Shown: in pieces, positions 16,962 through 23,946 of the stretch
Layout of the letters: each line of letters begins with the position of its first letter
How positions within the stretch are numbered: the stretch's first letter is position 1
Virus record (IMG/VR): IMGVR_UViG_3300026519_000022
Location: 1 to 41,036 of that record
Length of the DNA: 41,036 nt
Direction: 5' to 3' (one strand)
Source of the DNA: a virus
The notes under the pieces: generated by a model
What the model saw: the letters and a program-made list of their open reading frames with translations, nothing else
What the model was told of the DNA's origin: nothing
Databases searched by the model: none
Position numbers and translations under genes: made by a program

Positions 16962-17393
16962 TTATACGTTCTTGGGCGGAACAAGAGTTAATGTTGGTGA
17001 TGCCAATTTTATAGTTAAGATTTCATTCATAGCTTCACGTGCTGTGTTGTCCAACTGGTCGTATTCGGATTTCATAAGCCGTGGGGACCATTTCACCAAA
17101 CGGTCAGCTTGCCATTCTTCTAGCCCATCAAGGAACCCTTCAACCTTGTCGTTGTCTTTATCCAGCGTGTATGTGTGTTTGATTACAGCTTTTAGTCCCC
17201 ATCCATTACCCAAGTCTACGTTTTGGGTTCCGACGGCTTCCGGGTCAAATTCTGGTGCCGCGCTTTCAATTATTGTTTTACGCATAATCATTTCACGCTC
17301 TTTAATAGCGTCAAGTTCTTTTTTAGTTTCGTTCCACGCAATAATTTTACCGTCGCGGTTCAGTTGCTCAAATTGTTCTAGGGTCGTGTTCAT
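16962..17393 (-). CDS. hypothetical early protein, 143 residues
   Basis: This is the first gene of the leftward block. The N-terminal half is a charged helix (NRDGKIIAWNETKKELDAIK). A middle beta-like segment follows (LGNGWGLKAVIKHTYTLD), then a helical stretch with EEWQADRLVKWSPRLMKSEY. Proteins of this general layout occur in the replication blocks of many phages, but I do not know a function. AGGAAA lies about a dozen bases before the ATG. A leftward TTGACA box at 17461-17456 is upstream, and a strong hairpin follows the stop. Confidence 0.75.
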   Translation of the reverse strand: MNTTLEQFEQLNRDGKIIAWNETKKELDAIKEREMIMRKTIIESAAPEFDPEAVGTQNVDLGNGWGLKAVIKHTYTLDKDNDKVEGFLDGLEEWQADRLVKWSPRLMKSEYDQLDNTAREAMNEILTIKLASPTLTLVPPKNV

Positions 17394-17540
17394 CGTGTAT
17401 TTTTCCTGTTTGTTTCCTGTTTTAGTCGTTGGACATTACATATTATGGTTTTTGGTGTCAACCCTTATAATGTACTTGACGGACGTTATAGCGTACTGTA
17501 GTTAATTGCATCAAATTAAATTTCATAAAGGCTACATATT
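17394..17540. promoter_or_regulatory. divergent control region between the leftward and rightward blocks
   Basis: This 147-base AT-rich gap is the only divergent point in the genome. Leftward, TTGACA (17461-17456) with TAATGT after 17 bases (17438-17433) is a plausible promoter. Rightward, a perfect TATAAT at 17466-17471 has a weak -35 region, and a TTGACG at 17476-17481 lies just beyond it. The two promoters would overlap back to back. AAAGG at 17527-17531 serves the GTG of the HTH gene. No clear operator palindrome is visible. Confidence 0.55.
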
Positions 17541-17744
17541 GTGTTTGAGCCAAAATTAGACACTAAAACAAGAGAATTGTTATTTAAACGCCCTATAGAT
17601 CTGTCCTATAAACAGATAGCAGAAGAAACCGGGTTAAAAGAACGGTGGATAAAAAACTTTGCCCATAATTCAGACTGCGACGCTGGGTCAAGAAAAGTAG
17701 AACAGCTATACACATACCTTACAGGTCAACCATTAAATGTATGA
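17541..17744 (+). CDS. small helix-turn-helix DNA-binding protein
   Basis: This 67-residue protein starts with GTG, ten bases after AAAGG. The segment LSYKQIAEETGLKERWIKNF (residues 22-41) is a clear helix-turn-helix: 'IAEETGL' is the first helix and turn, and 'ERWIKNFA' the recognition helix. Its position as the first rightward gene, next to the divergent promoters, suggests it regulates them. It is much shorter than a CI-type repressor and has no cleavage or dimerisation domain. The stop overlaps the primase start by four bases (ATGA). Confidence 0.78.
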   Translation: MFEPKLDTKTRELLFKRPIDLSYKQIAEETGLKERWIKNFAHNSDCDAGSRKVEQLYTYLTGQPLNV

Positions 17745-20182
17745 AGCATTACATAAGGAATTTGGCCGTGTTTGAACAACTGCATAAAATTCCAGACGAA
17801 ATGAAAGCCTACGACCAGTGGATTGTATGGCGTTATGAACAGTCTACCAAAGGCAAGCCCACGAAGGTTCCTTACAGTGTAAAAACATGCCGCAAGGCTA
17901 GTGTTACAGACCCAGCAGCGTGGTCTACGTTTGATGATATGTTTCAAGCGCTACAGACAGGCAATTGGGCCGGGGCTGGGTTTGTTTTCTCGACCAACGA
18001 CCCTTTTTGCGGGATTGATCTTGATGTTAGTGAAGGCGGGCGCGCGACAGACATACAACAATTTACTATCACCAAGTTGGCTAGTTATGCGGAATTGTCC
18101 CCATCAGGACGCGGCGCGCATATAATTGTGCGGGGTGAAGTGCCCAAAGGTCGCAACAATCAAGAATTAGGTATTGAAGTTTATTCGTCTGGTCGTTTCT
18201 TTACAATGACGGGCAACGCTATCAACACGCTCAATATTGAACCTCGTCAATCAATACTCAAAGAACTTTGGGAAGAAATAGGCGGTGTGTTTGATGGTGA
18301 CGAAACGATACACGAAATAGTCAACCCTACCGCCATTGACGATGCTACATTGATAGAGCGTATATGCGGGTCCGGGCGCAACAAAGCCTACTTTGAATGG
18401 ACTGCTGCCTTTAATTGGAGTGAGGCCTACAGGTCTGTGCTGGGTGCTGCTTGCCTGTTTTCAAGTGATAGCACTCAAATCATGCGTGTCATTATGGGCA
18501 GCGGCCTTGTGCGTCGCGCCCCCGCCCACGGCAACGAAGCCCGTTCCCGGCGTGTGACTAGGTTGTGGGCAACTGAATATAATTATGCCAGCCGTCAGGG
18601 TGATTTTGAACGTGGCGATGCCGGGTATAGAATTTGGTCTACACAGCATTTCAAAGGCGGTACCCGCGACCAATACAACGAAACCATGTTACGGGTTGCC
18701 GATAGTGTTGGATACATTATAAAAGAATTTAATGAGAAATTCATAGTACAGGCCCACGAGGGGGCAGCACAGGCCCGTCAGGCAATTGGAATGGTTGGTA
18801 GTGGCGAATTACCCGTACCACTACGTAAGGCGGGTCTGCTGACTGATAGCGACCTTATCGGGGCTTGCCCGGTTGGAAATTTCACGTCAATTCTCGATGA
18901 AATCAAAGTGCGCACACGTAATCCGTCGCACATCATGGCCACATGGGCGTTGTTAGGGTTTGTGTCTGGGTCAGTTGGCCGTGCATATGTAACAGAAGAC
19001 GGTAGCGGGATTAATAACTTTTACATTCTAGCAGCTAAATCGAATACAGGTAAGACACAACATTGGTCATCGCTCATGCGTATGATCAAGCAGACAGCAC
19101 CTAACCTAACTGCAAGTATATTTGGTGGTGAGGCATCCAGCCCACAGATTATAGCCAAAGAGGCACAAAACAAGCCTTCAATGGTATTAAGGCTTCCTGA
19201 CGCTGGTACGTGGCTACAAGGGGTCATCAGTGAACATAACCCGGTGCAAAAACAGCTAAGTTCTGCACTATTAAATATATATGAAAGTGCAGGCGACGGT
19301 GAAGCATGGCACATTCCTAAATCTATACGAGCAAAAGAAGACAAAAACGATACTATCGACGAATTTAATATGTCTATTGTTATGGATACTACACCTCAAT
19401 ACTTGACAGAATTTGATCTATCGCACTTTACCAGTGGTTTGTTGTCCCGGTTTCTGATTGTGCATGGTGATGAACGCATCGCAGATTTGCAGAAGCCCAA
19501 CAAAGGTGCTTACCCACAAGAGTTTAGAACACTATTTGAAACCATGTTCACCATCTACAATCAACACAGCAGACCGACGACAACAGGTGATGCCGGGTCT
19601 ATGGGTGTACCTAATCGTGTGGTAGTTGGTTATGATGATAGCATAGCTGAATATATGTGGGGTATTGAACAAGAAATAAATAGCATAGCGCAACAGATAC
19701 ACGACGGTAAACGTCCAGAACACCACACAACGTCGTCAAGAGTTGTGCTCAATGCTAAACGTATAGCCGCTACTGTAGCAATCATAGAGCGGCCTACAGC
19801 ACCAATAATAACCAAAGAAATATATGACTGGTCGCTGCGTTTCACTATGTCGTCGGTTACGTCAATCATTAGAATGTTTGACAGCGGCGAAATGGGGTCG
19901 CTAGAAGGCAAGCAAGAACGATCTATAATAGATTTCATAGAGAAGTCTATAGTCAAACACCCGAATAAACCGTGGGTTACTCTAAGTGAGTTAGGCGGAT
20001 ACGTTGACAAATTATCGCCGTTTACTAGCGGAAAGTGGGACAAACCCTCAGAAGCGCGTAATCGCAAACTTAAAGACATGTACGAACGCGGTATTTTAAT
20101 ACGTATGGAACGTGTAATAAACAACAGGACAGTGAAAGTTATCGCGTTTGGTGAGGTTCAGTCGTATGACGATTTTGAGTAG
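17741..20182 (+). CDS. primase-helicase (PrimPol-like N-terminus, DUF3987-like ATPase)
   Basis: The protein has 813 residues. The N-terminus matches bifunctional primase-polymerase proteins: YDQWIVWRYE with KGKPTKVPYS (about 24-46), AGAGFVFSTNDPFCGIDLDV containing D93-x-D95, then ELSPSGRGAHIIV and EVYSSGRFFTMTG carrying the conserved His and basic residues. The second half has a P-loop-like AAKSNTGKTQ near residue 432-441, which departs from the strict Walker A at its first Gly. Further conserved segments of DUF3987-type helicases follow. It probably primes and unwinds at the replication origin, for which the adjacent 20183-20527 region is a candidate. It is coupled to the HTH gene by a four-base overlap. 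Confidence 0.85.
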   Translation: MKHYIRNLAVFEQLHKIPDEMKAYDQWIVWRYEQSTKGKPTKVPYSVKTCRKASVTDPAAWSTFDDMFQALQTGNWAGAGFVFSTNDPFCGIDLDVSEGGRATDIQQFTITKLASYAELSPSGRGAHIIVRGEVPKGRNNQELGIEVYSSGRFFTMTGNAINTLNIEPRQSILKELWEEIGGVFDGDETIHEIVNPTAIDDATLIERICGSGRNKAYFEWTAAFNWSEAYRSVLGAACLFSSDSTQIMRVIMGSGLVRRAPAHGNEARSRRVTRLWATEYNYASRQGDFERGDAGYRIWSTQHFKGGTRDQYNETMLRVADSVGYIIKEFNEKFIVQAHEGAAQARQAIGMVGSGELPVPLRKAGLLTDSDLIGACPVGNFTSILDEIKVRTRNPSHIMATWALLGFVSGSVGRAYVTEDGSGINNFYILAAKSNTGKTQHWSSLMRMIKQTAPNLTASIFGGEASSPQIIAKEAQNKPSMVLRLPDAGTWLQGVISEHNPVQKQLSSALLNIYESAGDGEAWHIPKSIRAKEDKNDTIDEFNMSIVMDTTPQYLTEFDLSHFTSGLLSRFLIVHGDERIADLQKPNKGAYPQEFRTLFETMFTIYNQHSRPTTTGDAGSMGVPNRVVVGYDDSIAEYMWGIEQEINSIAQQIHDGKRPEHHTTSSRVVLNAKRIAATVAIIERPTAPIITKEIYDWSLRFTMSSVTSIIRMFDSGEMGSLEGKQERSIIDFIEKSIVKHPNKPWVTLSELGGYVDKLSPFTSGKWDKPSEARNRKLKDMYERGILIRMERVINNRTVKVIAFGEVQSYDDFE

Positions 20183-20241
20183 TAATACCGTATAAGAGAA
20201 CAAGAAGGGAACGCTTTTTCGAAATCATTGAGGAAATTGCC

Positions 20242-20331
20242 TAGATTACCCAGAATACCCATGGTTCTAAGACACAAATATATATAGGTCATTCTCAAAC
20301 ATACAAATTTTTGGTAAATCTGGGTAATCTA
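20242..20331. repeat. 13-bp perfect inverted repeat, 64-bp spacing
   Basis: TAGATTACCCAGA (20242-20254) is the exact reverse complement of TCTGGGTAATCTA (20319-20331). The long spacing argues against a simple terminator and fits two binding sites in opposite orientation. Confidence 0.8.
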
Positions 20332-20380
20332 ATCAAATAGTTATTATAATTCAAATAGTTAGGTATATATATATATATGG

Positions 20381-20405
20381 GTATTGACTGGTATTGACTG
20401 GTATT
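20381..20405 (+). repeat. tandem decamer GTATTGACTG, 2.5 copies
   Basis: Two perfect 10-bp units and a third partial unit (GTATT). Each full unit contains TTGACT, close to a -35 box, so it may be an iteron or a duplicated promoter element. Confidence 0.8.
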
Positions 20406-20415
20406 AATATTTGTT

Positions 20416-20443
20416 CACTTAATGTTCTAAAAATCATTAAGTG
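20416..20443. repeat. 9-bp inverted repeat (hairpin)
   Basis: CACTTAATG (20416-20424) pairs with CATTAAGTG (20435-20443) around a 10-base AT-rich loop. No T-run follows, so an operator or origin element is more likely than a terminator. Confidence 0.65.
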
Positions 20444-20470
20444 TGTGTTAACTAACGATAACAACGTAGG

Positions 20471-20499
20471 TTGATTAACGCTGGATGTTACCGTAGATT
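20471..20499 (+). promoter_or_regulatory. putative sigma70-type promoter for the small early genes
   Basis: TTGATT (20471-20476) is followed by 17 bases and TAGATT (20494-20499), each matching consensus at four of six positions. The expected start near 20506 leaves a short leader before the AAAAGGAG ribosome site and the ATG at 20528. Confidence 0.45.
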
Positions 20500-20527
20500 G
20501 TAGTCATAGAAAAAGGAGACGAAATAA

Positions 20528-20917
20528 ATGCACACATATTGGATAAGGTACAAAATGGATGATGGTAGAACCTATCAATGTTCTATTCATGCTGACACGA
20601 AACACGAAGCAGAAAGGTTATTCAGACAACGAAATACTCGAACAGCCAGCTACGAATTTATCGAACAATCGCATAGTGTGGGTAAAATTATGAAAAATAT
20701 CGAAAAAGCTATAGCATCGGCAAGACGCGTATATTCTAGCAAAAATGACGACACCAACGATTATGAACATGTTGTGTATAAGGAGTATGGAGTTAGAGAC
20801 GAATTAATAGCACGTGGCTATGTATGGGTTGATTACGACGACGCGCTTAACTTAACCCCTGATGGCGATGAAGTGCGCAAAAAACTGATAAAATGCGAGG
20901 GTAATAAGAATGTGTAA
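20528..20917 (+). CDS. hypothetical early protein, 129 residues
   Basis: No family is recognised. The N-terminus (YWIRYKMDDGRTYQCSIHAD) looks like paired beta strands followed by a helix (TKHEAERLFRQRN). The C-terminal part is acidic and may contain a winged-helix-like segment (RDELIARGYVWVDYDDALNL). A strong AAAAGGAG site precedes the ATG, and the gene is the first after the candidate origin. It overlaps the next gene by eight bases. Probably an early host-interaction or regulatory protein; the role is unknown. Confidence 0.75.
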   Translation: MHTYWIRYKMDDGRTYQCSIHADTKHEAERLFRQRNTRTASYEFIEQSHSVGKIMKNIEKAIASARRVYSSKNDDTNDYEHVVYKEYGVRDELIARGYVWVDYDDALNLTPDGDEVRKKLIKCEGNKNV

Positions 20918-21335
20918 ACAACGCACAAGTAAATTTGCTTTAGGTGACAAAGTTAATGTAGGAGACATTAAAGGTATTGTTCAAACAATATCATTCCACC
21001 GTGATATGTGTAAACCACTTTATAAAGTTGAATGGTGGCATGAAGGTGGCGTGCATTGTAGTATCTTCAATGAAAACGATCTAGAACGCGATAGTACCAC
21101 CGAGATGGAGGCACAATGCGCGGTGCAAGAAGTACCTGATGGGCTTGAAGTCAACAAACGGTTTAAAATTGGTGACAATGTTTATAGGGCGCATGGGTAT
21201 AAGCGGCCGGGGGTGGTTGTAGCATCGTTTACTACGTTAGCTGGGGCGAATAGAATTGTAGTTGAATGTACTATACCAGAAATGCAAGGCGCGCTCCACA
21301 TTTACAGTAACTCGCAAGTTAAAATTGTTGATTGA
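20910..21335 (+). CDS. hypothetical protein with two tandem SH3/KOW-like repeats
   Basis: The 141-residue protein contains two similar small beta-barrel-like units. The first (about 8-62) runs from FALGDKVNVGDIKGIV to a strand with YKVEWWHEGG. The second (about 84-141) runs from FKIGDNVYRAHGYKRPGVV through RIVVECTIPEMQG to the C-terminus. Both begin 'F-x-[LI]-G-D-x-V' followed by a G-V/I-V strand, the pattern of SH3-like modules that mediate protein or nucleic-acid contacts. The function is unknown. The stop overlaps the possible TTG start of the next ORF. Confidence 0.75.
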   Translation: MCKQRTSKFALGDKVNVGDIKGIVQTISFHRDMCKPLYKVEWWHEGGVHCSIFNENDLERDSTTEMEAQCAVQEVPDGLEVNKRFKIGDNVYRAHGYKRPGVVVASFTTLAGANRIVVECTIPEMQGALHIYSNSQVKIVD

Positions 21336-21346
21336 AGGCTAAAACA

Positions 21347-21562
21347 ATGGCACTACCTAAACGATTGTCTACTAATCCTCATAGCAAACACTACAATGAG
21401 GCCGCGTGCCTGTGCATAGATAGCGTGTTTGTTGATGGTGAGTATATTCCAAATTGCATAGCCTACGATATGATTGCGGGCTGGGCATTAGGTAAGGATG
21501 AAAAGACTAAGCTATGGTTACCCAAAGCGCATGGTAAAGTGACTGTAACGGAAAGGAGATAA
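21347..21562 (+). CDS. hypothetical protein, 71 residues
   Basis: I chose the ATG at 21347 because GAAGG lies eight bases upstream; a TTG at 21332 is the longest alternative. The sequence has two nearby cysteines (AACLCIDSVFVDGEYIPN) and a Trp/Lys-rich C-terminus (WALGKDEKTKLWLPKAHG). No family or function is recognised. It lies in a tight rightward series of small early genes; the next gene starts two bases after its stop. Confidence 0.65.
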   Translation: MALPKRLSTNPHSKHYNEAACLCIDSVFVDGEYIPNCIAYDMIAGWALGKDEKTKLWLPKAHGKVTVTERR

Positions 21563-21564
21563 CA

Positions 21565-21855
21565 ATGGCTAATCCAGTAGGATTTGATGGGGCCAATACA
21601 GTGTTCCGCGCCCCGGATGATGAAGAAAATTGCGTTGACCTAGAGGCGCTTAGGCTTGACAGTGAAATAGTTTCGTGCTGGCGCTTGACAGATGAGGAAT
21701 TAACCAACATTCAGAAAACGGGTGTAATATGGTTGTCTGTGCTTGGTAAGCAAATGCCAATGGTGTTAGTGTCAGGGGGCAATTATGTTGAGATGGGGGG
21801 TAAGCCCGCCGTGGCTCAACCCTACATCAAACCAGCCAAGAGAAGCAAAACATGA
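21565..21855 (+). CDS. conserved-looking phage protein, 96 residues
   Basis: A strong AAAGGAG precedes the ATG. The central segment SCWRLTDEELTNIQKTGVIW, followed by LSVLGKQMPMVLVSG, resembles a small protein that recurs in phages, usually beside nuclease genes and without assigned function. The C-terminus is basic and proline-containing. It overlaps the VRR-NUC gene by four bases (ATGA), implying coupled translation. Function unknown. Confidence 0.7.
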   Translation: MANPVGFDGANTVFRAPDDEENCVDLEALRLDSEIVSCWRLTDEELTNIQKTGVIWLSVLGKQMPMVLVSGGNYVEMGGKPAVAQPYIKPAKRSKT

Positions 21856-22406
21856 TACCCGACACACTAGCTAAAAGCGATACAGAGCACAGCCACCAGC
21901 GGGCATTCTTTCAGTGGCTTAACATGGCCTCTGTGTATGGCTTCATGGGGGCGTGCGACGATTTGAGTTATGAACTACCCGGACACGCTAGAACCAAATA
22001 CGGCATTGTTTTGTCGGGTTCGACCCAAGCCCACCCAGAATTGAACCTATTTCATGCCATCCCCAATGGGGGCAAGCGTGATAAGATCACGGGGGCTAAG
22101 ATGAAACAGGAAGGTGTCAGGCCGGGGGTATGCGACACGTTCCTACCTGTGGCTAAATCGTTCTACTTCCCTGAAATGGATGATCAACAGGTAGGTGGCG
22201 GCCAAGGCTTTTATTACGGCCTGTACATAGAGTTCAAAGCACCTAAATACATTACGCGCAAAAATGGTGGTGTGTCCGACAAGCAGGACGCGTTCATGGA
22301 AGGTGTGCGGGGTCAGGGCTATTGCGCCCGTGTGGCCTATTCGTGGCGTGAGGCCGCTAACCTAGTGATGGCATATTATGGCAGCGAAACACGGCTAGAC
22401 ACTTAA
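21852..22406 (+). CDS. VRR-NUC domain nuclease
   Basis: This 184-residue protein has the VRR-NUC signature: NLFHAIPNGGKR (about 65-76), a basic helix ending in EGVRPGVCD with D95, then YIEFKAP with E127-x-K129 completing the PD-(D/E)xK-like site, and a final helix DKQDAFMEGVRGQGYCARV. Free-standing viral VRR-NUC proteins are thought to act on branched DNA as Holliday-junction resolvase-like enzymes. Insertions of about 20-35 residues occur both before the NLFH motif and between D95 and E127, lengthening it compared with the compact viral form. It probably processes replication or packaging intermediates. Confidence 0.85.
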   Translation: MIPDTLAKSDTEHSHQRAFFQWLNMASVYGFMGACDDLSYELPGHARTKYGIVLSGSTQAHPELNLFHAIPNGGKRDKITGAKMKQEGVRPGVCDTFLPVAKSFYFPEMDDQQVGGGQGFYYGLYIEFKAPKYITRKNGGVSDKQDAFMEGVRGQGYCARVAYSWREAANLVMAYYGSETRLDT

Positions 22407-22418
22407 CCATTTATTAAT

Positions 22419-22454
22419 CTTTCGTTGTTATAGTGTAGACCTACGCAACGAAAG
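22419..22454. repeat. 9-bp inverted repeat spanning a ribosome binding site
   Basis: CTTTCGTTG (22419-22427) pairs with CAACGAAAG (22446-22454). The right arm contains most of the AAAGG ribosome site of the gene at 22463, so the hairpin could hide that site in the mRNA. Confidence 0.6.
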
Positions 22455-22462
22455 GTAGCATA

Positions 22463-22582
22463 ATGGCCCTCAATGATATAATAGAAGATGAACTAATAGC
22501 AGCAAGCCAAGAACAACGCCGTATAATGTGCGGAGCTAACTACTCAGGAACCGAACGCCGTGACAAAACACAGACCAAGTAA
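22463..22582 (+). CDS. small hypothetical protein, 39 residues
   Basis: A short ORF beginning MALNDIIEDELIAASQEQRR. AAAGG sits seven bases upstream of the ATG, inside the right arm of an inverted repeat. The N-terminal half is an acidic amphipathic helix and the C-terminal half is basic with one cysteine. It overlaps the next gene by 23 bases in another frame. Function unknown. Confidence 0.55.
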   Translation: MALNDIIEDELIAASQEQRRIMCGANYSGTERRDKTQTK

Positions 22583-22784
22583 TTCACAATTATGCATAAA
22601 CTACCGCGACGCACTAACACGCGGCTTTTATGTCGTAGACCCTATAGACGGTAAGAGCCACCGTGATGGTGATCAGCACCAAGCAGGGCTTGACGCAACA
22701 AAAGAGTGGCGCAATACGCTATGGAAGCAATTTAAAGAAATTGAAGAAAGATTGTGCCCACTTGGAGTAGATAAAATGGGCTAA
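22560..22784 (+). CDS. hypothetical protein, 74 residues
   Basis: It starts with GTG ten bases after AGGA and overlaps the preceding 39-residue ORF. The sequence is polar with a likely helical second half (GLDATKEWRNTLWKQFKEIE), followed by a single cysteine near the end. No family is recognised. It lies between the VRR-NUC gene and the Spo11-like gene, so it could be an accessory of either. Confidence 0.6.
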   Translation: MTKHRPSNSQLCINYRDALTRGFYVVDPIDGKSHRDGDQHQAGLDATKEWRNTLWKQFKEIEERLCPLGVDKMG

Positions 22785-22826
22785 TCTGGTGTTTACACAA
22801 TTATACAAATTATTAAAGTTGAAAAG

Positions 22827-23711
22827 ATGAAAGAACTATTTCAAGAGCTAAACTTTAGGCCGAATACCCTAGAGCGTATCGAAACGGCTAACGATATTAT
22901 CGAAGAATATCAAGCGGACGGGCTACGACTGTCGCTGCGACAGTTGTACTACCAGTTCGTAGCGCGTGGTCTATTGGAAAACACTAAGAAGAATTACAGC
23001 GCTCTAGGCGACACTATATCTAAAGGGCGTGTATCCGGTCTTATAGACTGGGACGCTATCGAAGACCACGAACGTTACCTACGCGGGCGTTCTAACTGGG
23101 CTAGCCCCGATCAAATGTTGCGGTACCAAATGCGACAATATTCTATCGATATGTGGCGCAACCAAGAAGTACGCCTTGAAGTATGGATAGAAAAGAACGC
23201 GCTTATAGGTGTTATCGGTGGCACATGCCGGGCGAACGATGTTGATTATTTCGCCTGTCGTGGGTATGCTTCACAGTCTGAATTGTACAAGGCTGGTAAA
23301 CGCATTAAGCGCCGGTACGAAGAAGACGACCAACATACCGTAGTTATCCACTTAGGCGACCACGACCCTAGCGGGCTGGACATGACGCGGGATAACCTAG
23401 AAAAACTATGGATGTTTAGCGAAAGCGACCCAGAAGTACGTCGCATAGCTTTGAACATGGAACAAGTCGAACAGTACAGCCCACCACCTAACGTAGCTAA
23501 GGAAACAGACAGCCGGTACGGTGCTTACGTAGACGAATACGGCGAAATGTGCTGGGAACTGGACGCGCTAGAACCGCGCGTTATGACGAAGCTTATTCAG
23601 GATACTATCGACGAATACAAAGACCCGGACATATGGCAGGAGAGCGAAGACGAATTACAGGACGATAAAAGCCTGTTGAATGAAGCTTTAAACCATATGA
23701 ACAGTATTTAG
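22827..23711 (+). CDS. Spo11/topoisomerase VI subunit A-like protein with TOPRIM domain
   Basis: The N-terminal region (to about 85) reads as a winged helix containing LSLRQLYYQFVARGLL, with R38 and the paired Y41-Y42. This resembles the R-x-x-Y-Y motif that carries the catalytic tyrosine of Spo11/TopoVI-A. A TOPRIM-like core follows: E122 in LEVWIEKNAL and D178-x-D180 in HLGDHDPSGLD, matching the D-x-D-P-x-G metal site of those enzymes. The protein has 294 residues, shorter than TopoVI-A (about 360-390), and no GHKL ATPase B subunit is encoded in the window. Related lone A-like proteins in phages are mostly unannotated. It may cut or bind DNA during replication or recombination; activity is unproven. 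The next gene begins one base after its stop. Confidence 0.75.
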   Translation: MKELFQELNFRPNTLERIETANDIIEEYQADGLRLSLRQLYYQFVARGLLENTKKNYSALGDTISKGRVSGLIDWDAIEDHERYLRGRSNWASPDQMLRYQMRQYSIDMWRNQEVRLEVWIEKNALIGVIGGTCRANDVDYFACRGYASQSELYKAGKRIKRRYEEDDQHTVVIHLGDHDPSGLDMTRDNLEKLWMFSESDPEVRRIALNMEQVEQYSPPPNVAKETDSRYGAYVDEYGEMCWELDALEPRVMTKLIQDTIDEYKDPDIWQESEDELQDDKSLLNEALNHMNSI

Positions 23712-23712
23712 C

Positions 23713-23943
23713 ATGGGCAGAAACCGGGGCTACTTCAACGCGCACATATTCACACGTATTAACCATAACTACGGTTGGGATGGGGAAGGGCTTTGGTGCA
23801 CAGAATGTCACTCAATACGACTAAAGGTGATAAGCAGTCGAGACCATCGCAGGACTAAACGGCGCATTCGTGAATGTATCGCGTGTGGCCATAGGTTTTA
23901 CACGAAAGAGGTCTACACAAATATTAACTGTGATGATATATAG
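23713..23943 (+). CDS. zinc-ribbon protein resembling the NrdR N-terminal domain
   Basis: This 76-residue protein has C29-x2-C32 and C55-x2-C58. The segment from VISSRDHRRTKRRIRECIAC through GHRFYTKE is strikingly like the NrdR zinc ribbon ('V-x-x-S-R ... R-R-R-E-C-x-x-C-x-x-R-F-x-T-x-E'), which binds DNA. The ATP-cone regulatory domain of NrdR is absent, and no ribonucleotide reductase gene is visible here. A 28-residue aromatic and basic N-terminus precedes the ribbon. The gene begins one base after the stop of the Spo11-like gene, suggesting a joint function. It could be a DNA-binding regulator or a targeting partner; this is inference. Confidence 0.72.
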   Translation: MGRNRGYFNAHIFTRINHNYGWDGEGLWCTECHSIRLKVISSRDHRRTKRRIRECIACGHRFYTKEVYTNINCDDI

Positions 23944-23946
23944 CAA

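Larger units (their letters stand above)
20183..20527. other. AT-rich repeat region, candidate replication origin and promoter
   Basis: This 345-base stretch has no gene. It holds a perfect 13-bp inverted repeat (20242-20254 and 20319-20331), two copies of TCAAATAGTTA (20333-20343, 20351-20361), an (AT)n run ending near 20378, two tandem GTATTGACTG units (20381-20400) plus a partial one, a 9-bp hairpin (20416-20443) and a likely promoter (20471-20499). Repeats plus AT-rich DNA directly after a primase-helicase gene resemble a phage origin. The function is inferred. Confidence 0.5.

Noticed and set aside
17541-17744. HTH protein as a lysogeny repressor
   Set aside because: It is only 67 residues with no oligomerisation or cleavage domain, and there is no integrase, excisionase or attachment site.
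20381-20405. GTATTGACTG repeats as a CRISPR or tRNA-like element
   Set aside because: The units are only 10 bp, directly tandem without spacers, and lie in an AT-rich origin-like region.
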